Below are positions 7,426 through 16,937 of a stretch of DNA of 39,953 nucleotides, in pieces. Below the pieces are notes generated by a model. That model was not told the origin of the DNA, did no database searches, and was given only the letters and a program-made list of their open reading frames with translations. The DNA comes from Planctomycetes bacterium UBA2386 (GTDB lineage: Bacteria > Planctomycetota > UBA1135 > UBA2386): the NCBI GenBank assembly GCA_002343845.1, contig DDSQ01000196.1, positions 22,359 to 62,311 on the forward strand, read 5' to 3'. Position numbers and translations under genes: made by a program. The stretch's first letter is position 1. The number at the start of each line of letters is the position of its first letter.

Positions 7426-10040
7426 GCTCCTCCGAATCGCCTCGCGACCCCGCGACCGACGAACCGGTCGACGAAGCCGATCTGCGCATGGCCGACGTGC
7501 TGCGCGGGTCGAGCAGCGGTGCCGATCTGCGCGCGTCGTTGCAGCACGAGACCACCGCCGCGGCGAGCGACCTGCGTGGGCGCCTCAACGCGCTCGACTT
7601 CGTGCAGCAGATCGTGGGGCAACCGACCGACGTGCCGGACCGCATCGGCTCGTACGAGATCAAGGGCGTGCTCGGTCGCGGCGGCATGGGCACCGTCTAC
7701 CTCGGCTGGCAGGCGGACCTCGAACGCGAAGTGGCGCTCAAGGTGCTGTCGCCGAGCTGGTCGGCCGATCCGACGATGCGAACGCGGTTCCGCGCCGAGG
7801 CGCGCGCGACCGCCGCGTTGCACCACCGGCACATCGTGCCGATCTACGACTACGGCGAGGACCGCGGCGTGCTGTTCTTCGCGATGGAACGCGTGCTGGG
7901 CATGAGTCTCGACAAGCACGTGACGGCGGCGCGCCGCGTGAAGCGCCGGCCGTTCGAGCCGCTCGATGCCGCGCGGCGGTTCGCTGGCGTCGCCGACGCG
8001 CTCGGGCTCGCGCATCGCCGCCGCTTGCTGCACCGCGACGTCAAGCCCGGCAACATCATGGTCGCGCAGGACGGCACGCTGGCGCTGACCGACTTCGGGC
8101 TGGCGAAGGCGCTCGATCAGGGGTCGGTGCATCTGACCAGCAAGGGCGGCGGCGGCTTCCTCGGCACGCTGCACTACAGCTCGCCGGAGCAGGCGTTGGG
8201 CGGCGAGCTGACGCCGGCGAGCGATCTCTATGCGCTCGGCGTGACGATCTTCGAGACGGTCACCGGCGAACTGCCGCTCGCGGGCAAGACGACGGAAGCG
8301 CTGCTGCAGTCGATCCTGCACGGCACGCCGCGGCGCTTGCGCGACCTCCTGCCCAAGCCCCCGCGCGACCTCGAGGCCGTGATCGACAAGCTGCTCTCGC
8401 GGGAGCCGGGCGATCGGTACCAGGACGGCGAAGAGCTCGCGCGTGACCTGCAGCGCATCGCCGACGGCGAGCCGGTGCACATCCGACGGCTGCCGCTGCA
8501 CGTGCGCGCCTGGCGCCGCATGCGCAAGAACCCGGTGCTGTCAGGCGCGATCGCCGCCGCCGGCGTGCTGCTGTTCGTCACGCTGCTGCTGCTCGGCGTC
8601 TGGCGGCGCGAGCGCGGCCAGACCATCGTGCTGCGCCACCAGGAGCAACTCGTCGAGATCAGCAAGAGCATCGGCGGCGAACGCGGCGAGCCGTGGGGGC
8701 CGCCGGCGCTGCTGCGAGCGCTCGTCGGCGACGACCACGAACCCGCACCGCCGAGCGAGGCCGTGCTCCGGGCGCTCGGACGCGCCGAACGGGAGCTGCC
8801 GGGCGACGAGCAGGTCGCGGCGCTGCGCGCGGCCTGGCTCGACGACCCGGCGCCGAAGGCGACCGAGCTGCTGCGCGAAGGGCGTGGCTACGAGGCGCTG
8901 CAGGTCCTCGACGCCGCGGTCGAGTCGGCGGTCGCTTCTCGGCCCGGCGACGAGCTGGCGACCGAGCTGCGCCTGTACCGTCTCTACCTCGCGCGCGCCG
9001 TCGCGCACCTGACCGCTGCGGTTGCGCGGCCGAACGACGCGCGCACGAACCTCGCGCTGGCGACGTACCTGCGGCCCGGGGCGGCGTTCCCGCGCACGCT
9101 GCTCGACGTGCTCGACGTCGTGCAGGAGCCCGACGTGACGCGGTCGTTGGCGCGGCTGGCCAGCGATCTGCGAGCCGCGGCGCCGGAGCGACTGCGCGTT
9201 GTCGGATCGCTGTTGTGGGCCGCCGCGGCGCTGCGTCCGCACGAACGTGCCAACCTGATGGACTTCGGTGGCAGCGCGGCGCAGCGGCGCGCGCTGCACG
9301 AACAAGCGAGCGTCTGGTACCGGCCAGAGCCCGCGGCGGTTCGTCCGGCCGGGGTGCCGACCGGCCTGGCCGGCGTGCTGGCGGCTGCGTGCAGCGACGT
9401 GCTGCAGCGGCTTTCGGAGCCCGACGTCGTGCGCGAACGCGCGGACCGCTGCCGCGCCGCCATCGACGCCGCCGTGCACCCGTCGTCGCCGTTGCAGGGT
9501 TGGCGCGTGGTGCTGCAGATGTTGATGCAGTCGCCGCAGCGCGCGGTGCTCGCCGACCGCGACGGGCGGCCGTTGTCGCCGTCGATGCAGCTGGCGGCGT
9601 GGGAGGATCTGCTGCGGCTGGCGCCGCCGCGCACCATCGTGCAGCTCTGGTTGCCGCGCTTCGAGCAACTGCACGCCGAGCATCCGAACCTGCCCGGCAT
9701 CACGCGCGCCGCTGCCCTGTTGCATCGCCTCGCCGACTCGCCCGATGCCGCGAGACTCGCCCACGCGTGGGTGGTCGGGGCCGATGGCGACCCGGAAGCG
9801 TGGATGTGCCGCTTGCGCGTGTGGCTGCGGCAGGGAGCCCTGGCGGAGGCGCGCGACGACGCGATCGCCGCGGTGCAGGAGTCGGTCGACGCGTCCGAGG
9901 CGTTGGCCGAGGTCGTGCGCGTGTGCGAGGAGTCGATGCGCGACGTTTCGCCGGGCGTGCTCGAGGCGCTGCGCGTCCTCGTGCAGCAGTTCCAGGCGCT
10001 GCGCGACGAAGGCGCGACCCCGTTCGGAGGTGGGCGATGA
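7422..10040 (+). CDS. Transmembrane Ser/Thr protein kinase (PknB-like) with C-terminal helical domain
   Basis: About 872 residues from GTG 7422. Kinase domain about 75-345: glycine loop GRGGMGTVYLG (from about 84), ATP lysine in VALKVL (about 107), catalytic HRDVKPGN (about 204-211), DFGLAKAL (from about 224) and GTLHYSSPEQ activation segment; all catalytic residues are intact. After the juxtamembrane RMRKNP there is one membrane helix (about 374-394). The remaining 475 residues are Ala/Leu-rich helices, possibly TPR-like and extracytoplasmic. A preceding segment of about 75 residues could contact the sigma factor. Coupled to the ECF gene (GTGA) and to the next gene (ATGA). Probable role: phosphorylation-based control of the adjacent sigma factor. 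Confidence 0.92.
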   Translation: MSSSESPRDPATDEPVDEADLRMADVLRGSSSGADLRASLQHETTAAASDLRGRLNALDFVQQIVGQPTDVPDRIGSYEIKGVLGRGGMGTVYLGWQADLEREVALKVLSPSWSADPTMRTRFRAEARATAALHHRHIVPIYDYGEDRGVLFFAMERVLGMSLDKHVTAARRVKRRPFEPLDAARRFAGVADALGLAHRRRLLHRDVKPGNIMVAQDGTLALTDFGLAKALDQGSVHLTSKGGGGFLGTLHYSSPEQALGGELTPASDLYALGVTIFETVTGELPLAGKTTEALLQSILHGTPRRLRDLLPKPPRDLEAVIDKLLSREPGDRYQDGEELARDLQRIADGEPVHIRRLPLHVRAWRRMRKNPVLSGAIAAAGVLLFVTLLLLGVWRRERGQTIVLRHQEQLVEISKSIGGERGEPWGPPALLRALVGDDHEPAPPSEAVLRALGRAERELPGDEQVAALRAAWLDDPAPKATELLREGRGYEALQVLDAAVESAVASRPGDELATELRLYRLYLARAVAHLTAAVARPNDARTNLALATYLRPGAAFPRTLLDVLDVVQEPDVTRSLARLASDLRAAAPERLRVVGSLLWAAAALRPHERANLMDFGGSAAQRRALHEQASVWYRPEPAAVRPAGVPTGLAGVLAAACSDVLQRLSEPDVVRERADRCRAAIDAAVHPSSPLQGWRVVLQMLMQSPQRAVLADRDGRPLSPSMQLAAWEDLLRLAPPRTIVQLWLPRFEQLHAEHPNLPGITRAAALLHRLADSPDAARLAHAWVVGADGDPEAWMCRLRVWLRQGALAEARDDAIAAVQESVDASEALAEVVRVCEESMRDVSPGVLEALRVLVQQFQALRDEGATPFGGGR

Positions 10041-12958
10041 CGCGTACGTGGAAGCGCCACGCCGGTCGATCGGCGTGGGTCGTGGGCGCCGCGGTGCTCG
10101 CAGCCCTGCTCGGCACCATCGTCTGGATGGCATCGAGCGGGGATCGCATGGCGGCGCGTCTCGTGCGCGACGGCGCGCCAGCACAACCGGCGGCGGCGAC
10201 GCCGGCGCCGCTGCCGCTGGTCGTTCCGTCGTCCGACGCCACCCGCGGTGATCCGTCCGGTGTCGCCGTCGTCGGCGTCGTGCGGCTGCCGGCCGGCCAG
10301 GTGGCATCGGGCGCTTCGGTGGTGGTGTGGCGGGCTTCGACGGGCTGGCCGGAATGGCGCCGCGAACGGCTCGACGAGGCGACGACCGGAGCCGACGGCA
10401 CGTTCCAGTTCCGCGTCGACGACGTGCTCGGCTTGTTGCTCGGGTTCGAACACCCGCGGTTCGCCGGGGGCCTCATCGACGTGCGCCGCGACGGCGGCAG
10501 CCACGAACTGCAGCTGCAGCCCGGCTTCGCGCTCACGGGCGTCGTTCGCAACGCGTCAGGCCAGCCGCTGGGCGGCGCGCGCGTCGCCGTCGAGTCGGTG
10601 CCGGGCGACGATCGGCCGGTCGCGACCACGACCACGACCGGCGACGGCCGCTACGCCTTCTCCAACCTCGTCGCCGGCCCGGTGCGGATCGTCGCGCGGC
10701 ACGCGGGCTGGCAGCCGATCGCGCAGCCCGGCGTGGTCATCGGAGACCAGCCGCGCGTCGACCTGCAGTTCGCACGGCCGAGTGCGGCGCCGTTCCGCGG
10801 CCGCGTCGTGCGCGCCGGCGGTGGCGAACCGATCACGGGCGCGCTGGTGCAGCTGCTGCCGGTGTCCGGCAAGCTCGGCCTGGTCGACGCCGACGAAGCG
10901 AGCACCGGTGCCGATGGCAGCTTCGAGATTCCCGGCCTGGCCCGCGGCAGCATGCGGCTGTTCGTTCGCCACCCGGAGTTCGGCGCGCTGCTGATGACCA
11001 AGGTCGTCGGGCGGGCGAGTGCGTCCGCGAGCGATCCCGATGCCGAACCGGCGACCGGCGTCGTGCTCGAGTTGCCGGGACGTTCGCAGGTCGCTGGCCT
11101 GCTGCGTGGCCCCGGGTTCACGCCCGCGGCCGCTGGCGTCGTGCTGCAGATCCGCGACTTCGCCGGCCAGATTGCGTGGGCGCGGCTCGGCGCCGACGGC
11201 AGCTTCCGCTTCCGTTCGGCGATCTCGCCCGGGTTCGCGCGGCTGCGCGCGCTCGATGCGCCGTTCGCCTTCCAGCGTTCGGCCACGGCCGAGATCGACG
11301 TGCGCATCGACGAGGCCGCGGCCACGCGCCTCGAACTGCTGGTCGAGCCGCCGACGCGCGCGTTCGGCCGGGTCGTGGACGAACAGGGCGCGTCGATCGC
11401 CGGAGCCTCGCTGGTGCGCACCAAGCTGCTGACCGACAACGCGCGCACGCTCCGTGACGCGGCGGCGATGCTCGACCTCGGCGCGATCGGGTCGCAGGTC
11501 GTGCAGATGTTCGCCGCCGACCGCGAACAAGTCGTCGCCACGAGCGGGACCGACGGCGTCTTCGAGTTGCTCGGGGCGAAGGAGTCGGGCGTGTTGCGCA
11601 TCCAGGCCCGCGGCTACGGCACAGCCCTCGTCCGGCTCGAGACGCCGACGCAGGAGTTCGGCAACGTGGTGCTCCCGCGTGGTTGCCGCATCGAAGGGCG
11701 GGTGCTGCGCGGCTTGCGTCCGTTGGTCGGGGCCACCGTGCTCGTGCTCGGCGACGCCGAGCGGGCCGGGGCCACGGGCGAGCTGCTGTCGCAGGCGATG
11801 GTCGTCACCGACGGCAACGGCATGTTCCTCGTCGACGACGTGATGCCGGGCGCCTACCGCGTGCGCGCGAGCCTGCCGTCGCAGCCCGCCGGCATCTCGC
11901 GCGGCGTGATCGCTTCGCCGCGCGCGCCGGCGATGGTTCCGCTGATGCTCGGCGCCGGGCGCCGCCTGCAAGGCGTCGTCACCGGCAGCGACGGCGAGCC
12001 GGTCGCCGGTGCGTTGGTGGCGGTACGCGGTGTGTCGGGCATGAGCACCGTCACCGACGATCGCGGCGACTTCGTTCTCGACGTGCACGAACGTGAACTC
12101 GAACTCGAGGTCGCGCTCGTCGACCGGCGCGCGTTCGCGACCGTCGTCGTGCCGCCACGCCAGACGCAGGTCGCGGTGCGGCTGGCGACGCCGCCGGCCT
12201 GCACGCTGACGGCGCGAATCGCCGGTCTGCCGGGGCGGCGCCCGCTCGCGGCGGCGTTGTTGCGCTTCGTGCCGGCCGACGGCGGCGATGGCGTCGCGAT
12301 GCGCGTCCTGACCGCGGACGGTGAACTCCGTTACGCCGGCTGGCCGACCGGCCGTGGCCGCGTCGAGATCTGGAGCGAAGGGCACGCGCCGCTGGTCTTG
12401 CCCGAACGCGACTTCGTCGCCAACGAGACGGTGGCGCTCGGCGAGCTGCTGCTCGAACCGGGGTGCCGGCTGCACGGCAGCGTGCGCGATCGTTCCGGCC
12501 GCCCGGTCGCCGATGCCGTCGTGCTGCTCGGCGAGGAGTCGGATCTCGACCTGCTCGCGGCGGTGACGCGTTCGCAGGCCGACGGTTCGTTCCGCCTGCG
12601 CGGCGTCTCGCATCGGGCATCGCGGCTGGTCGTGCAGGCGGCCGGCTTCGCACCGACCGTCGTCGACCTCGACCTGCCGCGTGACCTGCTCAGTGGCCAA
12701 CCACTGGTCGTCACGCTGGCAGCCGGCGCTTCGATCGAGGTCACCATCGCTCCGGACGTGCTGCGCGCCGGTGCACTCGTGCAACTGCGCCGCGGGGGCC
12801 GCATCGTCGCCAGCGCCGAACCCGACGAGTTCGGCGTCGCCACGTTCGAGAACCGCGGCCCGGGCGACTACACGGCGGTCGTCGTCGGCGGCGCTCCGGC
12901 CGAGAAGCCCGTCGCCGTCGACGCCGACAGCAAGCGCGTGACCGTGCGCCTGCCGTGA
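10037..12958 (+). CDS. Membrane-anchored protein with many carboxypeptidase-regulatory-like repeats
   Basis: About 973 residues from ATG 10037, overlapping the kinase stop (ATGA). An N-terminal membrane helix (about 13-31) is an anchor or uncleaved signal. A Pro/Ala-rich linker follows, then roughly nine beta-sandwich repeats of the CarboxypepD_reg type, recognisable by G-x-V-x-(D/N)-x-x-G-x-P-(L/V)-x-G-A-x-V followed by T-x-x-D-G-x-(F/Y)-x-F-x-(N/G)-(L/V). Clear examples begin at FALTGVVRNASGQPLGGARV, RAFGRVVDEQGASIAGASLV, RLQGVVTGSDGEPVAGALVA and RLHGSVRDRSGRPVADAVVL. Such domains bind proteins or sugars. Strict coupling to the sigma factor and kinase suggests it is the sensor or partner of that system; that role is inference. 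Confidence 0.85.
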   Translation: MTRTWKRHAGRSAWVVGAAVLAALLGTIVWMASSGDRMAARLVRDGAPAQPAAATPAPLPLVVPSSDATRGDPSGVAVVGVVRLPAGQVASGASVVVWRASTGWPEWRRERLDEATTGADGTFQFRVDDVLGLLLGFEHPRFAGGLIDVRRDGGSHELQLQPGFALTGVVRNASGQPLGGARVAVESVPGDDRPVATTTTTGDGRYAFSNLVAGPVRIVARHAGWQPIAQPGVVIGDQPRVDLQFARPSAAPFRGRVVRAGGGEPITGALVQLLPVSGKLGLVDADEASTGADGSFEIPGLARGSMRLFVRHPEFGALLMTKVVGRASASASDPDAEPATGVVLELPGRSQVAGLLRGPGFTPAAAGVVLQIRDFAGQIAWARLGADGSFRFRSAISPGFARLRALDAPFAFQRSATAEIDVRIDEAAATRLELLVEPPTRAFGRVVDEQGASIAGASLVRTKLLTDNARTLRDAAAMLDLGAIGSQVVQMFAADREQVVATSGTDGVFELLGAKESGVLRIQARGYGTALVRLETPTQEFGNVVLPRGCRIEGRVLRGLRPLVGATVLVLGDAERAGATGELLSQAMVVTDGNGMFLVDDVMPGAYRVRASLPSQPAGISRGVIASPRAPAMVPLMLGAGRRLQGVVTGSDGEPVAGALVAVRGVSGMSTVTDDRGDFVLDVHERELELEVALVDRRAFATVVVPPRQTQVAVRLATPPACTLTARIAGLPGRRPLAAALLRFVPADGGDGVAMRVLTADGELRYAGWPTGRGRVEIWSEGHAPLVLPERDFVANETVALGELLLEPGCRLHGSVRDRSGRPVADAVVLLGEESDLDLLAAVTRSQADGSFRLRGVSHRASRLVVQAAGFAPTVVDLDLPRDLLSGQPLVVTLAAGASIEVTIAPDVLRAGALVQLRRGGRIVASAEPDEFGVATFENRGPGDYTAVVVGGAPAEKPVAVDADSKRVTVRLP

Positions 12959-12959
12959 T

Positions 12960-12976
12960 GCCGTGACTCTCACGGC
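12960..12976 (+). terminator. Hairpin immediately after the sigma-kinase-repeat operon
   Basis: Perfect 7-bp stem GCCGTGA/TCACGGC with a 3-nt loop CTC, starting 2 nt after the stop codon of the third gene. There is no T tract. It is well placed as an operon-end terminator or 3' stabiliser. Confidence 0.4.
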
Positions 12977-13023
12977 GCCGGCCGGCTGATCCTCGGCGAC
13001 GCCTGGCGTCCGGCAGGAACGCG

Positions 13024-13053
13024 CTGTCGCTCGGCGCGGCAGGCGGCGACACT
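13024..13053 (+). promoter_or_regulatory. Candidate promoter of the PA14/cytochrome gene
   Basis: CTGTCG (13024-13029), 18 bp, GACACT (13048-13053), 8 nt before the ATG. The block CGGCGACACTGCG (13044-13056) recurs identically upstream of the secreted-protein gene at 29762, at nearly the same distance from the start. Confidence 0.35.
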
Positions 13054-13061
13054 GCGCCGCG

Positions 13062-15473
13062 ATGCTCCGCCGCCGCCTACCGTTCGTGCTGCTCCTGCTC
13101 GGTGCGTGTGGGGGCGACGCGCCGCCGGAGCCGTGGACGCGCGAACGCATCGCCGCGGACCTCGCGGTCGCGCGCGCGGGCTGCGTGCGCTGCCATGCCG
13201 AGCCCGCGGACGCGCCGGGTGCTGGCGGGCGCGCGCCGATGCGTGGCCCGGCGTTCGCGGACGCGGCGGCGTGGCACGGCGTGGCGAGCGCCGAGTCGCT
13301 GTTGCGGCGGCACCACGGCGGTGCGCAGGCCGCCGATCTCGCGGCGTGGGTCGTGTCGCAGCGGCCCGCCGGCGAGCGGCCGGATCCGGTGCCGATGTCG
13401 CCAGCACAGTTCGCGCTCGGCGAACGGCTGCAGCGGGAACTCGCGTGCGCCGCCTGCCACACGACGACGGAGTCCGCAGGGCTCGCCGCGCGCGTCGACC
13501 ACGGCACGCTCGCGTCGTTCCTCGCCGATGGTGCCAGGCATCGTCCCGGCGTCGTGCATCCGACGTTGCCCGCTACCGACGCTGCGGCGCTGGCCGCGCA
13601 CCTGCTGCGGGAGCAGCTGGTGACGAAAGCCCCGCAGCCAGGGTTTGCCTGGCGGGCCTGGGAACGGCACATCGACGACGACGGCCTGCCCGACCTGGAG
13701 GGCATCGCGCCGATGCGCAGCGGCATCGCCGCGCGCATCGACGCCAGCCCGGCACCACGCGAGCACCACTACGTCCTGCGTTTCGACGCGACGCTCGACG
13801 TGCCCGCGGCCGGCGACTGGACGTTCACGACCGGCAGCGACGACAGTTCGTGGCTCTGGATCGACGACGTGCTGGTCGTCACCAACGAAGGCCTGGCCCC
13901 GCATCGGCGGCGCTCGGGGAAGGCAACGCTGACGGAGGGTCCGCACACGCTGCGGGTCGTCTTCACGCAGGCCTCCGGAGGCGCCAGCCTGGAAGTGCTC
14001 TGGCGTGGCCCCGGCACCGCGGAACAGGAACTACCGGCGGAGCGCGCCAAGGCGCACGGCGACGCGCTGGTGGCGCCGGCCCTGGACGCGCCGCCGTCGC
14101 CGGCGGCGGTCGCGCGCGGCCGCGATGCGGCGCGGGTGCTTCGTTGCGCGGCGTGCCACGAGGCCAGCGATTCCGAGACGGTGCCGCTGCCGGCAGCGAG
14201 CGCTCCGCCGTGGGCGGCGCTGCGCCCGGGGCCGTGCCCACAGTCGCCGGCGGGGGACGCCGTGTTCGCCATGGCGCGCGACGCGGCCCGATCCGTTCCC
14301 GATCCAGCATCCGATCTCGAGCGCGCGTTGCTGCGCGACCGCTGCCTGTCGTGCCACGTGCGCGACGGCCGCGGTGGATTGGCGCCGGCGGTGAAGGCAA
14401 CGCTGGCGACGACCGAGGACCTCGGCGACGAAGGCCGGCTGCCGCCGGACCTGACCGGCGTCGGTCGCCGGCTGCGTCCGGAGTGGCTGCGGAAGGTGCT
14501 GGTCGAAGGCCACTCGGTGCGGCCGTACCTGCGCGTGCGCATGCCGAAGGTCGACGCCGAACGCGCGGCCGAGTACGTCGAGTGGTTCGGCCGCGTCGAC
14601 GGGGCGACGACCGCGCCGCCGCCGCCGTTCGACGTCGACCGCGTGCATCGCGGCCAGCAGCTCGCCGGCACCGGTGGCCGCAACTGCATCACCTGCCACG
14701 GCGTCGCCGGCTACCCGTCGGTCGGCGTCGGCGGCATGGACCTCGCGATCCAGCACGAACGACTGCAGCCGCAGTGGCTGCGTTCCTGGCTGCTCGAGCC
14801 GACCAAGTTGCGGCCCGGCACGCGCATGCCGGCACTGTGGTGGCAGCAAGACGAACAGGCACACGCGGAGGTCGATGCCGTGATGGCGTGGTTGGCGCTC
14901 GGATCGGCGGCGCCGCTGCCGCCAGGGCTGAAGGTGGCGCCGGGTTCGACCCTGCTGATGCCCGGCGAACGGCCGCTGCTGCACGGCGCGTTCCTCGCAG
15001 GCGTGTCGGCGCGGTGCCTCGCGGTCGGCAGCAGCACGCGCGTGCACTTCGCCTACGACCTCGCGACGCCGCGCCTCGTGTGGGTCTGGCGTGGCGACTT
15101 CCTCGACGGCAGCGGGACCTGGAACGGCCGCGCCGGCAAGCTCGTGAAGCCCGCGGGCGACGACTGGCGCGTGCTCGACGATCTCGTGCAGCCGGCAGCG
15201 ACAGCGCGAGTGCTGCTCGGCCAGCGGCGCACGCCGGATGGGTGGCCGGTGCTGCGCATCGCCGCCGGCGATGTCGAGTACGAAGACGAAGCGCGCACGG
15301 TGCTGACGGGCTCCGGCGGCGAGGTCGTGCGAACGCTGCGCGCGGTGCGCGGCGAACTGGTCGTGGCGTTCGGCAAGCCCGCGCCCGACGTGGCCGTGTT
15401 GGTCGGCGGCGCGCCCGCGACCGAGCACCGCGTCGCCGCCGGCCAAGCCCTCGAGGTGGTCTACCGATGGTGA
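13062..15473 (+). CDS. Multi-haem c-type cytochrome lipoprotein with embedded PA14 domain
   Basis: 803 residues. Lipoprotein signal with Leu-Gly-Ala-Cys at about 13-16. Five CxxCH haem sites with first cysteines at about 41 (CVRCH), 129 (CAACH), 362 (CAACH), 428 (CLSCH) and 542 (CITCH). Between the second and third lies a PA14-like beta domain (about 230-320: FDATLDVPAAGDWTFTTGSD onward, with SSWLWIDDVLV), a fold that often binds glycans. RMPK and RMPAL segments after the last sites could supply axial methionines. The last 180 residues are beta-rich. Similar cytochromes occur in planctomycete gene sets for polysaccharide or sugar oxidation. The next gene starts inside its last codons, so electrons from the partner propeller protein may pass to these haems; that step is inference. 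Confidence 0.9.
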   Translation: MLRRRLPFVLLLLGACGGDAPPEPWTRERIAADLAVARAGCVRCHAEPADAPGAGGRAPMRGPAFADAAAWHGVASAESLLRRHHGGAQAADLAAWVVSQRPAGERPDPVPMSPAQFALGERLQRELACAACHTTTESAGLAARVDHGTLASFLADGARHRPGVVHPTLPATDAAALAAHLLREQLVTKAPQPGFAWRAWERHIDDDGLPDLEGIAPMRSGIAARIDASPAPREHHYVLRFDATLDVPAAGDWTFTTGSDDSSWLWIDDVLVVTNEGLAPHRRRSGKATLTEGPHTLRVVFTQASGGASLEVLWRGPGTAEQELPAERAKAHGDALVAPALDAPPSPAAVARGRDAARVLRCAACHEASDSETVPLPAASAPPWAALRPGPCPQSPAGDAVFAMARDAARSVPDPASDLERALLRDRCLSCHVRDGRGGLAPAVKATLATTEDLGDEGRLPPDLTGVGRRLRPEWLRKVLVEGHSVRPYLRVRMPKVDAERAAEYVEWFGRVDGATTAPPPPFDVDRVHRGQQLAGTGGRNCITCHGVAGYPSVGVGGMDLAIQHERLQPQWLRSWLLEPTKLRPGTRMPALWWQQDEQAHAEVDAVMAWLALGSAAPLPPGLKVAPGSTLLMPGERPLLHGAFLAGVSARCLAVGSSTRVHFAYDLATPRLVWVWRGDFLDGSGTWNGRAGKLVKPAGDDWRVLDDLVQPAATARVLLGQRRTPDGWPVLRIAAGDVEYEDEARTVLTGSGGEVVRTLRAVRGELVVAFGKPAPDVAVLVGGAPATEHRVAAGQALEVVYRW

Positions 15474-16936
15474 ACGCGCTCCTGTGGATCGTGGCCCTGC
15501 TGCCGCAGGAGCCGGCGTCACCGGCTCCGGTGCCCAAACCCGCCGATGCGACCGAGGCGCAGTGGGTGACGATCCACGACGTGCCGTTGCCCGCCGTCGC
15601 CGTGCTCGAGGTCGGCGGCCTCGTCGTGCGCGGCGACACGTTGTTCGTGGCGACGCGTCGCGGCGAGATCTGGCAGATCGACGATGCGTACGGCGAACGT
15701 CCGCGCGCGTCGTTGTGGGCCGAAGGGCTGCAGGAACCGCTCGGTCTCTTCGACCACGACGGGCGGCTGTGGTGTGCGCAGCGCGGCGAACTGTCGGCGC
15801 TGCGCGATCGCGACGGCGATGGCCGCATGGACGAACTCGAGACCGTGAGCGGCGGCTGGCCGTTGTCGGGCAACTACCACGAGTACGCCTTCGGACCGGC
15901 GCGCGCCGGCGACGGGTCGTGGTGGCTGACCATGAACAAGCCGTTCGGCGACGAGCCGTTCGGGCGCGCGGCGTGGCGCGGCTGGGCGCTGCGCGTGCCG
16001 GCCGGTGGCGGGCCGTTCGAGCCCGTGGTCGCGGGTCTGCGTTCGCCGGCCGGCGTCGGCACCGCTCCGGACGGCGTCGTCTGGTACACCGACAACCAGG
16101 GCGAGTGGTGCGCGACCAGCAAGTTCGCGCCGATGCACGTCGGCGAGTTCCACGGCCATCCGTGGGGCATCGACTCGTGCTCGCTGCCACAGAGTGGCGT
16201 GCGGCATCCCGGCGAAGTGAAGAGCGGGCTGCGCCTCGAGGAGGCCGCGCGCACGATCCCGGGCTTCACGCTGCCGGCAGTGTGGATCCCGTACGACCTG
16301 CTCGGTCGATCGCCGGCGGGGTTCCTGTGGGACACCGAAGGCCACTTCGGCCCGTTCCGCGGCCAGGTCTTCTGCGGCGACCAGTACTCGTCGGAAGTGT
16401 TCCGCATCTCGCTCGAGCAGGTCGGCGGCCGCTGGCAGGGCGCGTGTTACCCGTTCCGGCGCGGCTTGCAGTGCGGCATCACGCGGCTCGCCTGGGGCCG
16501 ACGCGGCACGTTGTGGTGCGGACTCACCAACCGCGGCTGGGGTTCGCTCGGCCAGAAGGAGCACGGCCTGCAGCGGCTGTCCTGGAACGGGGGCGAGCCG
16601 TTCGAACTGCTGGCGATCGAGGCGACGACCGCGGGCTTCCGGCTCGTGTTCACGCAGCCGGTCGACGAGCCCAGTGTCGTCACGGCGAGCTTCGCGGTGC
16701 GGTCGTGGACCTACGACCACCACGAGGCCTACGGCTGCCCGCCGCGCGACGTGCGCGAGCACGCGGTGGCGGCGGTGGCGCGCGCCGCCGACGGCCGCTC
16801 GGTCGAAGTCTCGTTCGCGGCTGGTGAGCTCGCGAACTGCCGCGTCTACGAACTGAAGTGCGCCGGCGTGCGCGGCCCGACCGGTCAGGGCCCCTGGCAC
16901 GGCGTGGGCTGGTACACGCGCAACCAGGCTCCGTGA
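15467..16936 (+). CDS. Secreted sorbosone/glucose-dehydrogenase-like beta-propeller protein
   Basis: About 489 residues from ATG 15467, overlapping the cytochrome stop by 7 nt. The N-terminus has a signal-like hydrophobic stretch (LLWIVALLPQEP). The body has propeller-blade patterns typical of planctomycete sorbosone-dehydrogenase-like proteins: VVRGDTLFVATRRGEIWQID, LQEPLGLFDHDGRLWCAQRG, ALRDRDGDGRMDELETVSGG, GLRSPAGVGTAPDGVVWYTD and GQVFCGDQYSSEVFR. Family members are periplasmic quinoprotein-like oxidoreductases acting on sugars or alcohols. Coupling with the multi-haem lipoprotein suggests a two-component oxidation unit. Whether PQQ is bound, and the substrate, are unknown. It ends 1 bp from the convergent leucyl aminopeptidase gene. 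Confidence 0.82.
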   Translation: MVNALLWIVALLPQEPASPAPVPKPADATEAQWVTIHDVPLPAVAVLEVGGLVVRGDTLFVATRRGEIWQIDDAYGERPRASLWAEGLQEPLGLFDHDGRLWCAQRGELSALRDRDGDGRMDELETVSGGWPLSGNYHEYAFGPARAGDGSWWLTMNKPFGDEPFGRAAWRGWALRVPAGGGPFEPVVAGLRSPAGVGTAPDGVVWYTDNQGEWCATSKFAPMHVGEFHGHPWGIDSCSLPQSGVRHPGEVKSGLRLEEAARTIPGFTLPAVWIPYDLLGRSPAGFLWDTEGHFGPFRGQVFCGDQYSSEVFRISLEQVGGRWQGACYPFRRGLQCGITRLAWGRRGTLWCGLTNRGWGSLGQKEHGLQRLSWNGGEPFELLAIEATTAGFRLVFTQPVDEPSVVTASFAVRSWTYDHHEAYGCPPRDVREHAVAAVARAADGRSVEVSFAAGELANCRVYELKCAGVRGPTGQGPWHGVGWYTRNQAP

Positions 16937-16937
16937 A

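Noticed and set aside
10438..10458. GGGTTCGAACACCCG resembles a tRNA T-arm
   Set aside because: It lies inside a well-supported coding region, and no acceptor, D or anticodon arms can be found around it.
10556..13738. About 1,060-codon antisense frame across the carboxypeptidase-like gene
   Set aside because: Arg/His/Ala-rich translation without domains, opposite a gene with clear repeats; a composition artefact.
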